Positions 22,720 through 30,407 are shown, counted from the stretch's first letter. The stretch: 35,123 nt of DNA from Acidobacteriota bacterium (GCA_016871055.1 VFZW01000021.1:1-35123), one strand, 5' to 3'. Notes: a model not told the origin generated them from the letters alone. Made by a program: numbers and translations.

Positions 22720-24048
22720 ATGGCATCACGGCAATCGAAATTTGCATCGTACACGGCGCTGTATGGCGCTGTGGTTGTGGCGATTCTGGTAATCGTCAAT
22801 ATGCTGGCGGACCGGCATAATAAGTCATTCGACACGACGGCGAATAAAAAGTACTCGTTGTCGGAGCAGTCGGAAAAGATCGTCAAGAATCTGAAGGGCG
22901 AGATGAAGGCCTACTACTTCGACCGCACTTCGCGATTTGAAACGCAGCGCGGTTTGCTCGACCGGTACGCGAATGCTTCGTCGAAATTCCAGATCGAGTA
23001 CATCGATCTGGACAAGGATCCGCAGAAGGCGCGCGCGCTTGGCGCGCGTAACTACGGCACGCTGATTCTCGACAACGGCGTGAAGAAGGAAGAAGCCAAG
23101 GCTGTTACCGAACAGGAGATAACGGGCGCGATGGCGCGCATGCAGCAAGCCGGCGAGCAAACGGTCTGCGCGCTGGACGGGCACGGCGAGCGGTCGCTCG
23201 ACGGCGCGGATCCGGGCAGCCTCGGTAGCGCCAAGCAGTCGCTGGAACGCAACAATTACAAGACGCAGACCGTGAAAGTTCAGGAGAAGGCGGCGATTCC
23301 CGAAGCCTGCACGATCCTGCTGGTGGCGGGTCCGAAGCGTGAATACACCGACGACGCGATCGGCGCAATCAAAGGCTTTACCGAAAAGGGCGGCGATGCG
23401 ATGTTTCTGCTTGCGCCGGCGTTGAAGGGCGCCAATGAAGAGACCGACAACGATCCGAAGTTAAATGCGTTGCTGGGCGGCTGGAATATCGAAGTTGAGA
23501 ACAATTTCCTGCTCGACGCGGAGGGCCGGGCGGTGGTCGTGGGCGACGAATATTCGCAACACCTCATCGTGCGCGATATGAGCAGGCTGGCGGTGATCAT
23601 GCCGCTGGCGCGCAGCTTGAATGTGAAGACGGGCGCGGAGAAGTTGATCTCTTCAGCCGGCGATGCGATCGGCACCAAGACGCTCGACATCGCCAAGCTG
23701 CAAGGCGGAACGATGCCGGCCGCGGATTTCAAGGGTCCGTTCGTTGTCGCCGCGGCGACAACCGTGGGCGGCGGCGACCAGAAGAAACAGGGCCGCGTGG
23801 TAGTGACCGGTTCGGTCGATTGGGCCAGCGCCGCGATGTTCAACCGCTACGGCAATCGCGATCTGTTCCTCAACATGATGAACTGGCTTTCGGCCGATGA
23901 GGACTTGATTTCGATTCGTCCGAAGGAGCCGGAAGACCGGCGGCTGAGTGTACGCCCGACGCAATTCTGGATCCTCTACGTGACAAGCGCGCTACCCGCA
24001 CTCGCCGTGCTGGCCGGCGGCATCTTCGTTTGGCTGAAGCGGAGGTAG
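22720..24048 (+). CDS. GldG-like ABC transporter auxiliary protein
   Basis: A 442-residue membrane-anchored periplasmic protein of the GldG/ABC-transporter-auxiliary type. It has one N-terminal helix (about 14-34, ALYGAVVVAILVIVNMLAD), a large periplasmic domain and a C-terminal helix (about 418-438) ending in KRR, so both ends should face the cytoplasm. Recognisable pieces are KKYSLSEQSEKIVKNLKGEM near the start (the family's 'YSLSEQTKKILKNL'-like segment) and VCALDGHGERSL near 150, both typical. ATG at 22720 is preferred over an in-frame GTG at 22705 because GGAGG (22707-22711) sits eight bases ahead of it. It lies two bases after the permease and six before the DUF4340 gene. Confidence 0.88.
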   Translation: MASRQSKFASYTALYGAVVVAILVIVNMLADRHNKSFDTTANKKYSLSEQSEKIVKNLKGEMKAYYFDRTSRFETQRGLLDRYANASSKFQIEYIDLDKDPQKARALGARNYGTLILDNGVKKEEAKAVTEQEITGAMARMQQAGEQTVCALDGHGERSLDGADPGSLGSAKQSLERNNYKTQTVKVQEKAAIPEACTILLVAGPKREYTDDAIGAIKGFTEKGGDAMFLLAPALKGANEETDNDPKLNALLGGWNIEVENNFLLDAEGRAVVVGDEYSQHLIVRDMSRLAVIMPLARSLNVKTGAEKLISSAGDAIGTKTLDIAKLQGGTMPAADFKGPFVVAAATTVGGGDQKKQGRVVVTGSVDWASAAMFNRYGNRDLFLNMMNWLSADEDLISIRPKEPEDRRLSVRPTQFWILYVTSALPALAVLAGGIFVWLKRR

Positions 24049-24054
24049 TCACGC

Positions 24055-25380
24055 ATGGAGCCGAAGCGATTGATGCTGGCCGCCCTGGCGCTGGTAGCGC
24101 TTTCGGGCGCGCTGTGGTGGTCGAACAAGGAAGAAGCGAAAGGCGAGAAGAACCCGGGGCCGGACGATGCGCCAAAGATTCTTGAGATCGCGCAGGATCA
24201 GATCGTCAAGATCGAGTTGAAGCGGCTGGGAGCGGAACCGGTGCTTCTGGAGAAGTCCGACTCATGGGCGTTGAAGGCGCCGAAAGCGTTGGGCGCAGAT
24301 CAGGACGCGGTGTCGGCGGTTGCGTCGGCACTGGCGGTGTTAAGTTCGGACCGGCTGGTGGCGGACAAGATGGACAACGCCGATAAGTATGGCCTGAATC
24401 AGCCCGTGATGACCGTAATCGTCACGCGCAAAGACGGAAAGACGCACGTGCTGCAATTGGGTTCCGATACACCGTCGGGCTCGGCGACGTACGCGCGCGT
24501 GGAGGGCGATCCGAAGCTCTACACGGTAGCGACGTTTACGAAAGCGTCGCTTGATAAGACCTGGCGCGATCTGCGCGATAAGCGGTTGCTGCCGTTCGAT
24601 AGCGAAAAGTTAACGCGCGTCGAGACGACTGCCAAGGGCGCGACGATAGAGTTCGGCAAGAATAACGCCAACAACTGGACGATGTTGAAGCCGAAGGCGC
24701 TGCGCACCGACAACTTTGCCGCCGAGGAGCTTGTGCGCAAGCTGAAGGAAGCGAAGATAGAGGTCACCAACGACGTCGAGGAAGAGGGCAAGTGGCCGGC
24801 GAAATTCACGGCAGCCGCAGTTGTCGGCTCGGCGAAGGTGACCGATCAGAAGGGCACGATGTCGATCGAGATTCGCAAGGACAAGGACAACGCGTATTTT
24901 GCGAAGTCGTCCGCGGTCGAAGGCATCTTCAAGACCACGCAGGAGGCGGGCGAGGCGCTCGGCAAGGGCGTCGACGACTACCGCAACAAGAAGCTGTTCG
25001 AGTTCGGATTCACCGAGCCGGATCGCGTGGAAGTGAAGCAGGACGGCGCGGTTTACTCTTTCTCGAAGGTCAACAACGACTGGAAAAAAGACGGCAAGTC
25101 CGTCGAGCCGGGGCAGGTCCAGCAGGTAATCGACAAACTGCGCGACCTGGCTGCGACGAAGTTCGCCGACGCGGCGACGGGCGCTGTGTATGGCGAGTAT
25201 TCGGTGAAAGCCGAGAAAGTCGTAGTCACCAAACAAGGCGAGACCTTCTACGGTAAACGCGCCGACAGCAATGAAGCCGCGGTGCTGGATCCGTCCGCGG
25301 TGACCGAGATCAAGACGCTGGCCGCCGCGGTGAAAGAGCCGGCGGCTTCCGCCAAGCCGGAAGAAAAGAAGAAGAAATAG
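24055..25380 (+). CDS. DUF4340 domain-containing membrane-anchored protein
   Basis: A 441-residue protein of the DUF4340 type, with an N-terminal anchor (MLAALALVALSGALWW, about 7-22) followed by a periplasmic region. The region IVKIELKRLGAEPVLLEKSDSWAL is the characteristic opening strand pair; a similar pattern returns near 320-345 (VEVKQDGAVYSFSKVNNDWKK), showing an internal duplication. The C-terminus is a lysine-rich tail (EEKKKK). DUF4340 genes very often follow GldA-F-G-like ABC genes, so it is probably the fourth component of this transporter; its biochemical role is not known. The nicotinate phosphoribosyltransferase gene begins one base after its stop, suggesting transcriptional read-through into NAD salvage. 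Confidence 0.88.
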   Translation: MEPKRLMLAALALVALSGALWWSNKEEAKGEKNPGPDDAPKILEIAQDQIVKIELKRLGAEPVLLEKSDSWALKAPKALGADQDAVSAVASALAVLSSDRLVADKMDNADKYGLNQPVMTVIVTRKDGKTHVLQLGSDTPSGSATYARVEGDPKLYTVATFTKASLDKTWRDLRDKRLLPFDSEKLTRVETTAKGATIEFGKNNANNWTMLKPKALRTDNFAAEELVRKLKEAKIEVTNDVEEEGKWPAKFTAAAVVGSAKVTDQKGTMSIEIRKDKDNAYFAKSSAVEGIFKTTQEAGEALGKGVDDYRNKKLFEFGFTEPDRVEVKQDGAVYSFSKVNNDWKKDGKSVEPGQVQQVIDKLRDLAATKFADAATGAVYGEYSVKAEKVVVTKQGETFYGKRADSNEAAVLDPSAVTEIKTLAAAVKEPAASAKPEEKKKK

Positions 25381-25381
25381 T

Positions 25382-26728
25382 TTGAACGCGCTCCTCACCG
25401 ATCTCTACCAGCTCACGATGGCAGCGGGCTATTACGAGGCTGGCAAGACGAAGGAGCGCGCGACGTTCGAGTTGTTCGTGCGGCGGCTGCCGTACAACCG
25501 CAACTACTATCTCGCTTGCGGCATTGAGCAGGCGGTCGATTATCTTCTGAATCTGCGGTTCACTTCGGAAGAGGTCGACTGGCTGCGGAAACAGCCCCAG
25601 TTCACGCGCGTGAGTCCGGGATTCTTCGACTCACTGCTCGACTTCCGCTTCACCGGCGATGTTTTTGCCGTGCGCGAAGGAACGCCGGTGTTCGCGGGCG
25701 AACCCATTCTGACGATTCGCGCGCCGATCATCGAAGCCCAGATTCCAGAGACGTATTTGTTGGCTACGATCGGCTTTCAAAGCTCGATTGCGACGAAGGC
25801 GTCGCGCATCGCCGAAACGGCGGCGGGGCGTTCGGTAGTTGAGTTCGGCACGCGTCGCGCTCATTCGCCGCACGCGGGATTGCTGGCGGGCCGCGCGGCA
25901 TATATCGGCGGCTGCACGGGCACAAGCAACGTCGAGTGTTCTCACCGGTTCGGCATTCCGATGTTCGGGACATCGGCGCACTCGTGGGTGATGTCGTTCT
26001 CCAGCGAGCGCGTGGCGTTCGAGCAGTTGCAGGCGCTGCTCGGCGATGCGACAGTGTATTTGATCGACAGCTACGACACGCTGCAGGGCGCGCGCACGGC
26101 CGCCGAAATCGGGAAGCCAATGTGGGGCGTGCGCCTGGACAGCGGCGACTTGATTGAGTTGTCGCGGAAGGTGCGGCAGATTCTCGACGATGCCGGTTAT
26201 CGCGATGCGAAGATCATGGCGACGGGCGATTTGAACGAGTACCGCATTTTGGAACTCTCGGCGGCGAGCGCGCCGATCGATGTTTACGGTGTCGGTACGG
26301 ATTTGGCGACGTCGGCCGATGCGCCGTCGATGGGCGCCGTGTACAAAATGGTGGAGTTGGAAGTTGAGGGTATCAAGCGGTACACGGCAAAATACAGCGA
26401 CAAAAAGGCCACGCGTCCGGGATCGAAGCAGGTGTTTCGATACAGCGATCACGACATGATCGGCTGTTCGTGGGAGTGCCCATCGTGTCCGGAGGGTTCG
26501 CGGCCGTGTGAGGCGCTGCTGCGGCCGACGATCATCGGCGGGCAGTTGGTGGAGCCGCTGCCGGACATACACGCGGCACGGACGCATGCATCGGCTTCGC
26601 TGGCGCGGTTACCAAAAGCGATCAAGAGTTTGTACGCACCCGAAGACGCGCCGTGGCAGGTTGTTTACAGTGAGGAAATGAAAAAACTCGAAGAACGCGT
26701 GAAGCGCAATTATGGAGCGGGCCGGTGA
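25382..26728 (+). CDS. pncB: Nicotinate phosphoribosyltransferase
   Basis: A 448-residue enzyme that converts nicotinate and PRPP to nicotinate mononucleotide with ATP hydrolysis, a salvage step of NAD synthesis. The N-terminus LLTDLYQLTMAAGYYEAG is diagnostic. Active-site landmarks follow: VEFGTRRAHSPHAGLLAGRAAYIGG near 156-181, MFGTSAHSWVMSF near 199, YLIDSYDT near 222, and GVRLDSGDL near 250. It starts at TTG (25382), one base after the DUF4340 stop, where homology begins. An unusual Cys tetrad lies near the C-terminus, C362-x3-C366-x2-C369-x6-C376, which could bind a metal. The nicotinamidase-like gene overlaps its stop by four bases, giving a two-step route from nicotinamide. Confidence 0.93.
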   Translation: MNALLTDLYQLTMAAGYYEAGKTKERATFELFVRRLPYNRNYYLACGIEQAVDYLLNLRFTSEEVDWLRKQPQFTRVSPGFFDSLLDFRFTGDVFAVREGTPVFAGEPILTIRAPIIEAQIPETYLLATIGFQSSIATKASRIAETAAGRSVVEFGTRRAHSPHAGLLAGRAAYIGGCTGTSNVECSHRFGIPMFGTSAHSWVMSFSSERVAFEQLQALLGDATVYLIDSYDTLQGARTAAEIGKPMWGVRLDSGDLIELSRKVRQILDDAGYRDAKIMATGDLNEYRILELSAASAPIDVYGVGTDLATSADAPSMGAVYKMVELEVEGIKRYTAKYSDKKATRPGSKQVFRYSDHDMIGCSWECPSCPEGSRPCEALLRPTIIGGQLVEPLPDIHAARTHASASLARLPKAIKSLYAPEDAPWQVVYSEEMKKLEERVKRNYGAGR

Positions 26729-27261
26729 AGGCGGTTTTTGTCGACATCGACACACAGCTCGATTTTCTGTTTCCGGCAGGGGCGCTGTATACGCCGGGCA
26801 TCGAGTCCATCTGCGGCAATCTGGCGAAACTGACGGCGCATGCGGTGCGCGTTGGTATTCCAATCATCTCGACAATGGATGCGCACATCGAAGACGACGC
26901 CGAGTTCAAACAGGGCTGGCCGCATCATTGCGTGAAGGGCACGCTGGGGCAGCGCAAGTTATCGACGACGATCGCCGCGCGCGGGCAGCAGATTGTTGAG
27001 AAGCAGACGTTCGATTGTTTTTCGAATCCGCGGATGGCGGAGTTGCTGTTTGAAATGCAGCCGGACCGCGTTTACGTCTATGGCGTCGTTACCGATGTGT
27101 GCGTGATGCACGCGGTAGATGGGCTGCTGGCGCGGAACTATCAGGTGTCGATCGTGAGCGACGCGATCTACGCCTACGATGCCGGCAAAGCCGAGACGTG
27201 CCTCGGCCAGTGGCGCATGTCGCACGTCAAGTTCCCGACGACCGCATCACTTCGCGGGTGA
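26725..27261 (+). CDS. pncA: Nicotinamidase-like isochorismatase-family hydrolase
   Basis: A 178-residue cysteine hydrolase. The catalytic triad of nicotinamidases is visible: Asp9 (DTQLDF), Lys93 (EKQTFDCF) and Cys126 (VTDVCVMHA). The metal-binding set is also present (Asp52, His54, His68, the last in WPHHCVKGTLG, residues 65-75). This is stronger support for nicotinamidase than for other isochorismatase-fold enzymes. It would turn nicotinamide into nicotinate, the substrate of the upstream enzyme, whose stop codon it overlaps by four bases (GTGA). The start is GTG. Its end overlaps the convergent rsfS by 15 bp. The symbol is by function and context; specificity has not been shown. Confidence 0.85.
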   Translation: MKAVFVDIDTQLDFLFPAGALYTPGIESICGNLAKLTAHAVRVGIPIISTMDAHIEDDAEFKQGWPHHCVKGTLGQRKLSTTIAARGQQIVEKQTFDCFSNPRMAELLFEMQPDRVYVYGVVTDVCVMHAVDGLLARNYQVSIVSDAIYAYDAGKAETCLGQWRMSHVKFPTTASLRG

Positions 27262-27687
27262 GACTTCCAGGCGCAGCGCGTCGCGGTAGAGGCGATCAAG
27301 CCCGTAGTATTCGCGCGCTTTTTCGCTGAAGATGTGGATGATGCAAGCGCCGTAGTCCATGAGGATCCATTCGGCGTTGGTAAAGCCTTCGACGGCGATG
27401 GGGCGATCGCCCTGCGCCTTTAATTGCTTTTCGATCTCGTCGGCGATGGTCTGATTCTGGCGCGGATTTCGCCCGTGGCAAATGACAAAGACATCGGCGA
27501 TGGAGGTGACGCCTCGCAGATCGAACGCTTGAATATCGATCGCTTGTTTCTCATCGGCCGCGCGAACGGCGGTGAGCCATCTGGAGTCCAAGTCTTCGGG
27601 CGAGGGGTCGAGCGCTTCTTCGATTACTTCCGGTGTTGGTGGGTTTACGCGCTTCTGCGGCTTTCGAGTGGTCCTGGTGCCCGGCAA
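27247..27687 (-). CDS. rsfS: Ribosome silencing factor RsfS
   Basis: A 146-residue protein of the RsfS/DUF143/Iojap family, which binds ribosomal protein uL14 and blocks joining of the 50S and 30S subunits in starvation. After an N-terminal basic, proline-rich extension of about 35 residues, the conserved core follows: KQAIDIQAFDLRGVTSIADVFVICHGRN, then VEGFTNAEWILMDYGACIIHIFSEKAREYYGLDRLY. The start is TTG at 27687, backed by a good GAGGAG Shine-Dalgarno six bases upstream. In many bacteria rsfS follows nadD; here it is convergent with the NAD-salvage pair (15-bp overlap) instead. It is divergent from the coiled-coil gene at 27728. Confidence 0.93.
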   Translation of the reverse strand: MPGTRTTRKPQKRVNPPTPEVIEEALDPSPEDLDSRWLTAVRAADEKQAIDIQAFDLRGVTSIADVFVICHGRNPRQNQTIADEIEKQLKAQGDRPIAVEGFTNAEWILMDYGACIIHIFSEKAREYYGLDRLYRDALRLEVSPAK

Positions 27688-27712
27688 ATACTGCTCCTCT
27701 GCAATGTCGTAC

Positions 27713-27718
27713 TACAAT
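27713..27718 (+). promoter_or_regulatory. Candidate -10 element for the coiled-coil/M15-like gene
   Basis: TACAAT lies ten bases before the ATG at 27728 in the 40-bp gap to the divergent rsfS. It matches the -10 consensus at five of six positions. No convincing -35 box is seen. Confidence 0.3.
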
Positions 27719-27727
27719 CAAGATATC

Positions 27728-28570
27728 ATGCGGTTTCCGCGCTTGACGAGTGCGATTGCGCTTTTCGCGGTGGTGTCGATGGCGGCGCCGGAGACGGCTG
27801 CGGTGCGCGCGGCGCGCGAAACGCTCGATCAAACGCGCAAGCTGGCGGAGGCGGGAGTGGTCTCTCGCAAGCAGTTGGAAGCGGCCGAGAGGGCGTTGGA
27901 ACAGGCGAAAGACGACGCCCTGATCGCGTCGACGATTGATGCGCAGTTGTCGGTCGAGGACCTAACCGAGGAGCAGTCGGGCGAGATAACCGCTGCGGCC
28001 AAGCGCGGGCTGGCGCGCGAGCTGGCGCGGCTGGAGGCGCACGCGAAGTTGGTTGGCGAGGGCGTCGCGCCGAGGACGTCGCTGCAATCGTTTGAGCTCG
28101 ATGTTGAGCGCGCGCGGAGGATCGTCGATGTCGCCGAAGAACGTGCGAAGAGTTTAAAAGAGATTGCGTCGATGATCCGCGCCGAGGAAGAAGCCGCCGA
28201 TACGCCAACGCCCGATGCTCCATCGATCGCCGACGGTCCGATTCAGCGTATCACCCGATACAAAGGCACGATGAGGTTTGACAACGAAGAGCTGCGGGCG
28301 GTAGTGCTGGAGTTCGAGAAGAAGTTCGACCGGAAGCTGCCGGTTAGCGCGCGCGGCGCAACGGCCCTGCACCGCTCAATGGGCTTCGATCACACTGGGC
28401 GCGTCGACGTGGCGGTGAATCCCGATCAGGTCGAAGGCCGCTGGTTGATGCGTTATCTCGAAAAGAAGGACATTCCGTTTTTTGCGTTTCGGACGTATGT
28501 TAAGGGCCAGGCCACAGCGCCGCATATTCACATCGGCCCGCCATCCACGCGCATCCGCGCGACCGACTAA
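27728..28570 (+). CDS. Exported coiled-coil protein with M15-peptidase-like C-terminus
   Basis: A 280-residue protein that I cannot name. It has a signal peptide (residues 1-20) and then a charged helical region (about 22-155) built of two similar coiled-coil units. Each contains a GVVSRKQLE or GVAPRTSLQ turn, like the hairpins of TolC/HlyD proteins. A Pro/Asp linker (156-172) leads to a C-terminal domain (about 175-280) with GFDHTGRVDVAV and APHIHIG. His222, Asp227, His266 and His268 recall the zinc ligands of D,D-/L,D-carboxypeptidases of family M15, though the His-to-Asp spacing is shorter than usual. Activity on peptidoglycan is therefore a guess. ATG at 27728 is chosen because it opens the signal peptide. 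hpt follows six bases later. Confidence 0.65.
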   Translation: MRFPRLTSAIALFAVVSMAAPETAAVRAARETLDQTRKLAEAGVVSRKQLEAAERALEQAKDDALIASTIDAQLSVEDLTEEQSGEITAAAKRGLARELARLEAHAKLVGEGVAPRTSLQSFELDVERARRIVDVAEERAKSLKEIASMIRAEEEAADTPTPDAPSIADGPIQRITRYKGTMRFDNEELRAVVLEFEKKFDRKLPVSARGATALHRSMGFDHTGRVDVAVNPDQVEGRWLMRYLEKKDIPFFAFRTYVKGQATAPHIHIGPPSTRIRATD

Positions 28571-28576
28571 ATTTCA

Positions 28577-29110
28577 ATGAATAACCCCACTCTGCGAGTC
28601 ATGATCTCCGACGCCGAGATCGACAAGCGCATTCACGAGCTCGGCGAGAAAATCACCGAGGACTACAAGGACGGCGACCTCGTGCTGGTCGGCATCTTGA
28701 AAGGCGCGTTTATCTTCGTGGCCGATTTGGCGCGGGCGATCAACCGGCCCGTGCGCCTGGATTTCATGGGCATTTCGAGTTACGGCAAGGGCAAGACGAC
28801 ATCGGGCGAAGTGAAGGTGACGAAGGATCTGGATGCGTCGATTGAGGGCGCCAACGTGATCATCGTTGAGGACATCGTCGATACCGGTGTGACGCTGAGT
28901 TATCTAATTGGACAGTTGCACAACCGCAAACCGCGGAGCATTCGAATTGCGGCGCTTTTGGATAAGCCCGACCGGAGGCTCCGGCCGGTGCAGGTTTCCT
29001 ATACCGGGTTTACGATTCCGGATGAGTTCGTAGTAGGGTATGGGTTGGACTATGCTGAGGATTATCGTGGGTTGAAGGATATTTGTATTTTGAGTGATGG
29101 GGCGACGTAG
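28577..29110 (+). CDS. hpt: Hypoxanthine phosphoribosyltransferase
   Basis: A 177-residue purine-salvage enzyme that makes IMP (and probably GMP) from hypoxanthine or guanine and PRPP. Key features: LVGILKGAFIFVADLARAI (PPi-binding LKG loop, about 37-55), the flexible loop with FMGISSYGKGKTTSGEVKV (SY near 68-69), the PRPP loop VIIVEDIVDTGVTLSYL (about 95-111), and DEFVVGYGLDYAEDYR near the C-terminus. Length and motifs are normal. It begins six bases after the coiled-coil gene and has only a weak ribosome site, so coupling to that gene is likely. The RHH gene begins 29 bp after its stop with its own dyad element. Confidence 0.94.
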   Translation: MNNPTLRVMISDAEIDKRIHELGEKITEDYKDGDLVLVGILKGAFIFVADLARAINRPVRLDFMGISSYGKGKTTSGEVKVTKDLDASIEGANVIIVEDIVDTGVTLSYLIGQLHNRKPRSIRIAALLDKPDRRLRPVQVSYTGFTIPDEFVVGYGLDYAEDYRGLKDICILSDGAT

Positions 29111-29120
29111 TGCATCACAA

Positions 29121-29147
29121 TGCGGCATACTGAAGACATATGCCGCA
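29121..29147. promoter_or_regulatory. Perfect 9-bp dyad over the RHH gene start codon
   Basis: TGCGGCATA (29121-29129) and TATGCCGCA (29139-29147) are perfect inverted repeats separated by nine bases. The right arm contains the ATG of the RHH gene (29140). It could be an operator for the RHH protein, as toxin-antitoxin autoregulation would predict. In RNA it could instead be a hairpin that hides the start codon, with GAAGA in its loop as the ribosome site. The left arm overlaps a possible -10 (CATACT). Confidence 0.55.
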
Positions 29148-29445
29148 AGCGCCAGCAGCATCGCGACCCGCAAGAACCGCCCCCCGCTCCGCCGCCAAGA
29201 AGCGCGACACCCGCCATACCGTAGCTTTGGCGCCGCGGCTAGCGCATCAGGTCGCAAAGTACGCCAAAGCGACGGAGTGCAGCATGAGCAAGGCGATTGC
29301 GTCGCTTGTAAAAGCGGGTATCGAGAGCCAGGAGCAACGAAAGCGGGATTTCGTTGAAAAACTTCGCGCGAATCTTGCGAATAGCGATCCGAAACAAAAG
29401 GACCAGATGATCGACGAGTTTCGGGCTCTCTTCACAGGCCGCTGA
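29140..29445 (+). CDS. Ribbon-helix-helix-like small DNA-binding protein (possible antitoxin)
   Basis: A 101-residue basic protein. After an Ala/Arg/Pro-rich tail (1-22), DTRHTVALAP (about 23-32) looks like the beta strand of a ribbon-helix-helix fold. Helix A (RLAHQVAKYAKAT) and helix B (SMSKAIASLVKAGIES, about 48-63) follow, the second starting with the S-x-S-x-A pattern of such regulators. The last third (QRKRDFVEKLRANLANSDPKQKDQMIDEF) is a charged helical arm. The size, fold pattern and a partner gene one base downstream resemble type II antitoxins. A perfect dyad covers its start codon, which fits self-repression. The family is inferred by eye, and it could also be a stand-alone regulator. 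Confidence 0.6.
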   Translation: MPQAPAASRPARTAPRSAAKKRDTRHTVALAPRLAHQVAKYAKATECSMSKAIASLVKAGIESQEQRKRDFVEKLRANLANSDPKQKDQMIDEFRALFTGR

Positions 29446-29446
29446 G

Positions 29447-29689
29447 ATGCCCAGGATTCAATGGCAAAGACTTCCGCGTGAGAAGTGGGAACATCTCCGG
29501 GAGCGCGCCATCGAACGCCGAATCTCTGAGGACGATCTCTATGCGCTGCTTCAATGGAAAGAAGAAGACCCGGATGTGCCGAACGGCGATTGGTACAAGG
29601 ACTTTGCAACGTTTAAGCTGTGCGGGACTGGCCGTTTTCCTAGCACCTTCCTGATGCGTGGCCAGGTTGCACGCGGCAAGCGGGTCTAG
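29447..29689 (+). CDS. Small protein of unknown function, partner of the RHH gene
   Basis: An 80-residue protein that I do not recognise as a named family. The first half is helical and charged (LPREKWEHLRERAIERRISEDDLYALLQW). The second half is dense in aromatic and Gly/Pro residues (DVPNGDWYKDFATFKLCGTG, then RFPSTFLMRGQVARGKRV), suggesting a small beta-rich module with a single Cys. It starts one base after the RHH stop, so the two are almost certainly co-expressed. The order (DNA-binding protein first, small partner second) is that of type II toxin-antitoxin operons, but no known toxin active site is visible. It may instead be a co-regulator. Confidence 0.6.
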   Translation: MPRIQWQRLPREKWEHLRERAIERRISEDDLYALLQWKEEDPDVPNGDWYKDFATFKLCGTGRFPSTFLMRGQVARGKRV

Positions 29690-29738
29690 CTTCTCGCGGG
29701 CTCCGCCCAGTCGGGCAACCGGTAAGCGGTGTGCCCCC

Positions 29739-30403
29739 CTACTCCACCCACCCATCGCGCAGATTGATCACGCGATTACCATAGGTCGCGTTTTTCTCGT
29801 TGTGCGTGACCTGCACGATCGTCGTGCCCTCGCTATTAAACTTCTTGAATAGCTGCATGATGTCTTCACCCTGGCCGGAGTGCAAATTGCCGGTGGGCTC
29901 GTCGGCGAGGATGATCTGCGGGCTACTGATGACAGCGCGCGCGACGGCCACTAGCTGCTGCTGGCCGCCCGACAACTGATTCGGGAAGAGATCCTTCTTG
30001 CCGACGATTTGAAAGCGATCAAGCACGTCGGCGACGATGCTTTCCCGCTCGGCGCGCTTGATGTTTCGATACGTCAGCGGCACTTCGAGATTTTCGTACA
30101 CCGTCAGATTATCGAGCAGGTGGTAGCTCTGGAACACAAAGCCGAAGTGCGCCTTATACAGCTCCATCCGATCCTTCTTATTCATCGTGTGGATCGGGCG
30201 ATCCATGAGCCAATACTCGCCGCGCCAGGCCATATCGTGCATGCCGAGAATATGCAGCAACGTCGACTTGCCGGCGCCGGACGGGCCCATGATCGAAATG
30301 AACTCGCCGGGCTGAATATCGACGCTAATCTGTCGCAGAACATACGTCCGCGACACGCCGTGTTCAAAATACTTCTCTACGTTTCGCAGGCGGACCAGTG
30401 GCG

Positions 30404-30407
<4 letters not shown>
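29739..30407 (-). CDS. ABC transporter ATPase, MacB/LolD type (second of two)
   Basis: A 222-residue ATPase with complete motifs: Walker A GPSGAGKS (41-48), a Q-loop in [22 protein letters not shown], signature LSGGQQQ, Walker B IILADEP and switch His in QVTHNEKNA. The D-loop reads GNLHSGQG, with His in place of the usual Asp, which may modify ATPase coupling. It overlaps the preceding ATPase gene by four bases and is the last of the adaptor-ATPase-ATPase unit. No permease gene lies within that unit, so these ATPases may serve ADOP-type orphan permeases encoded elsewhere, possibly those in this window. It closes at 29739, 49 bp from the convergent 80-residue gene. Confidence 0.9.

Noticed and set aside
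21009-24048. Gliding-motility or type IX secretion locus
   Set aside because: Only the GldA-F-G-like ABC genes are present; these are common outside gliding bacteria and no other gliding genes are nearby.
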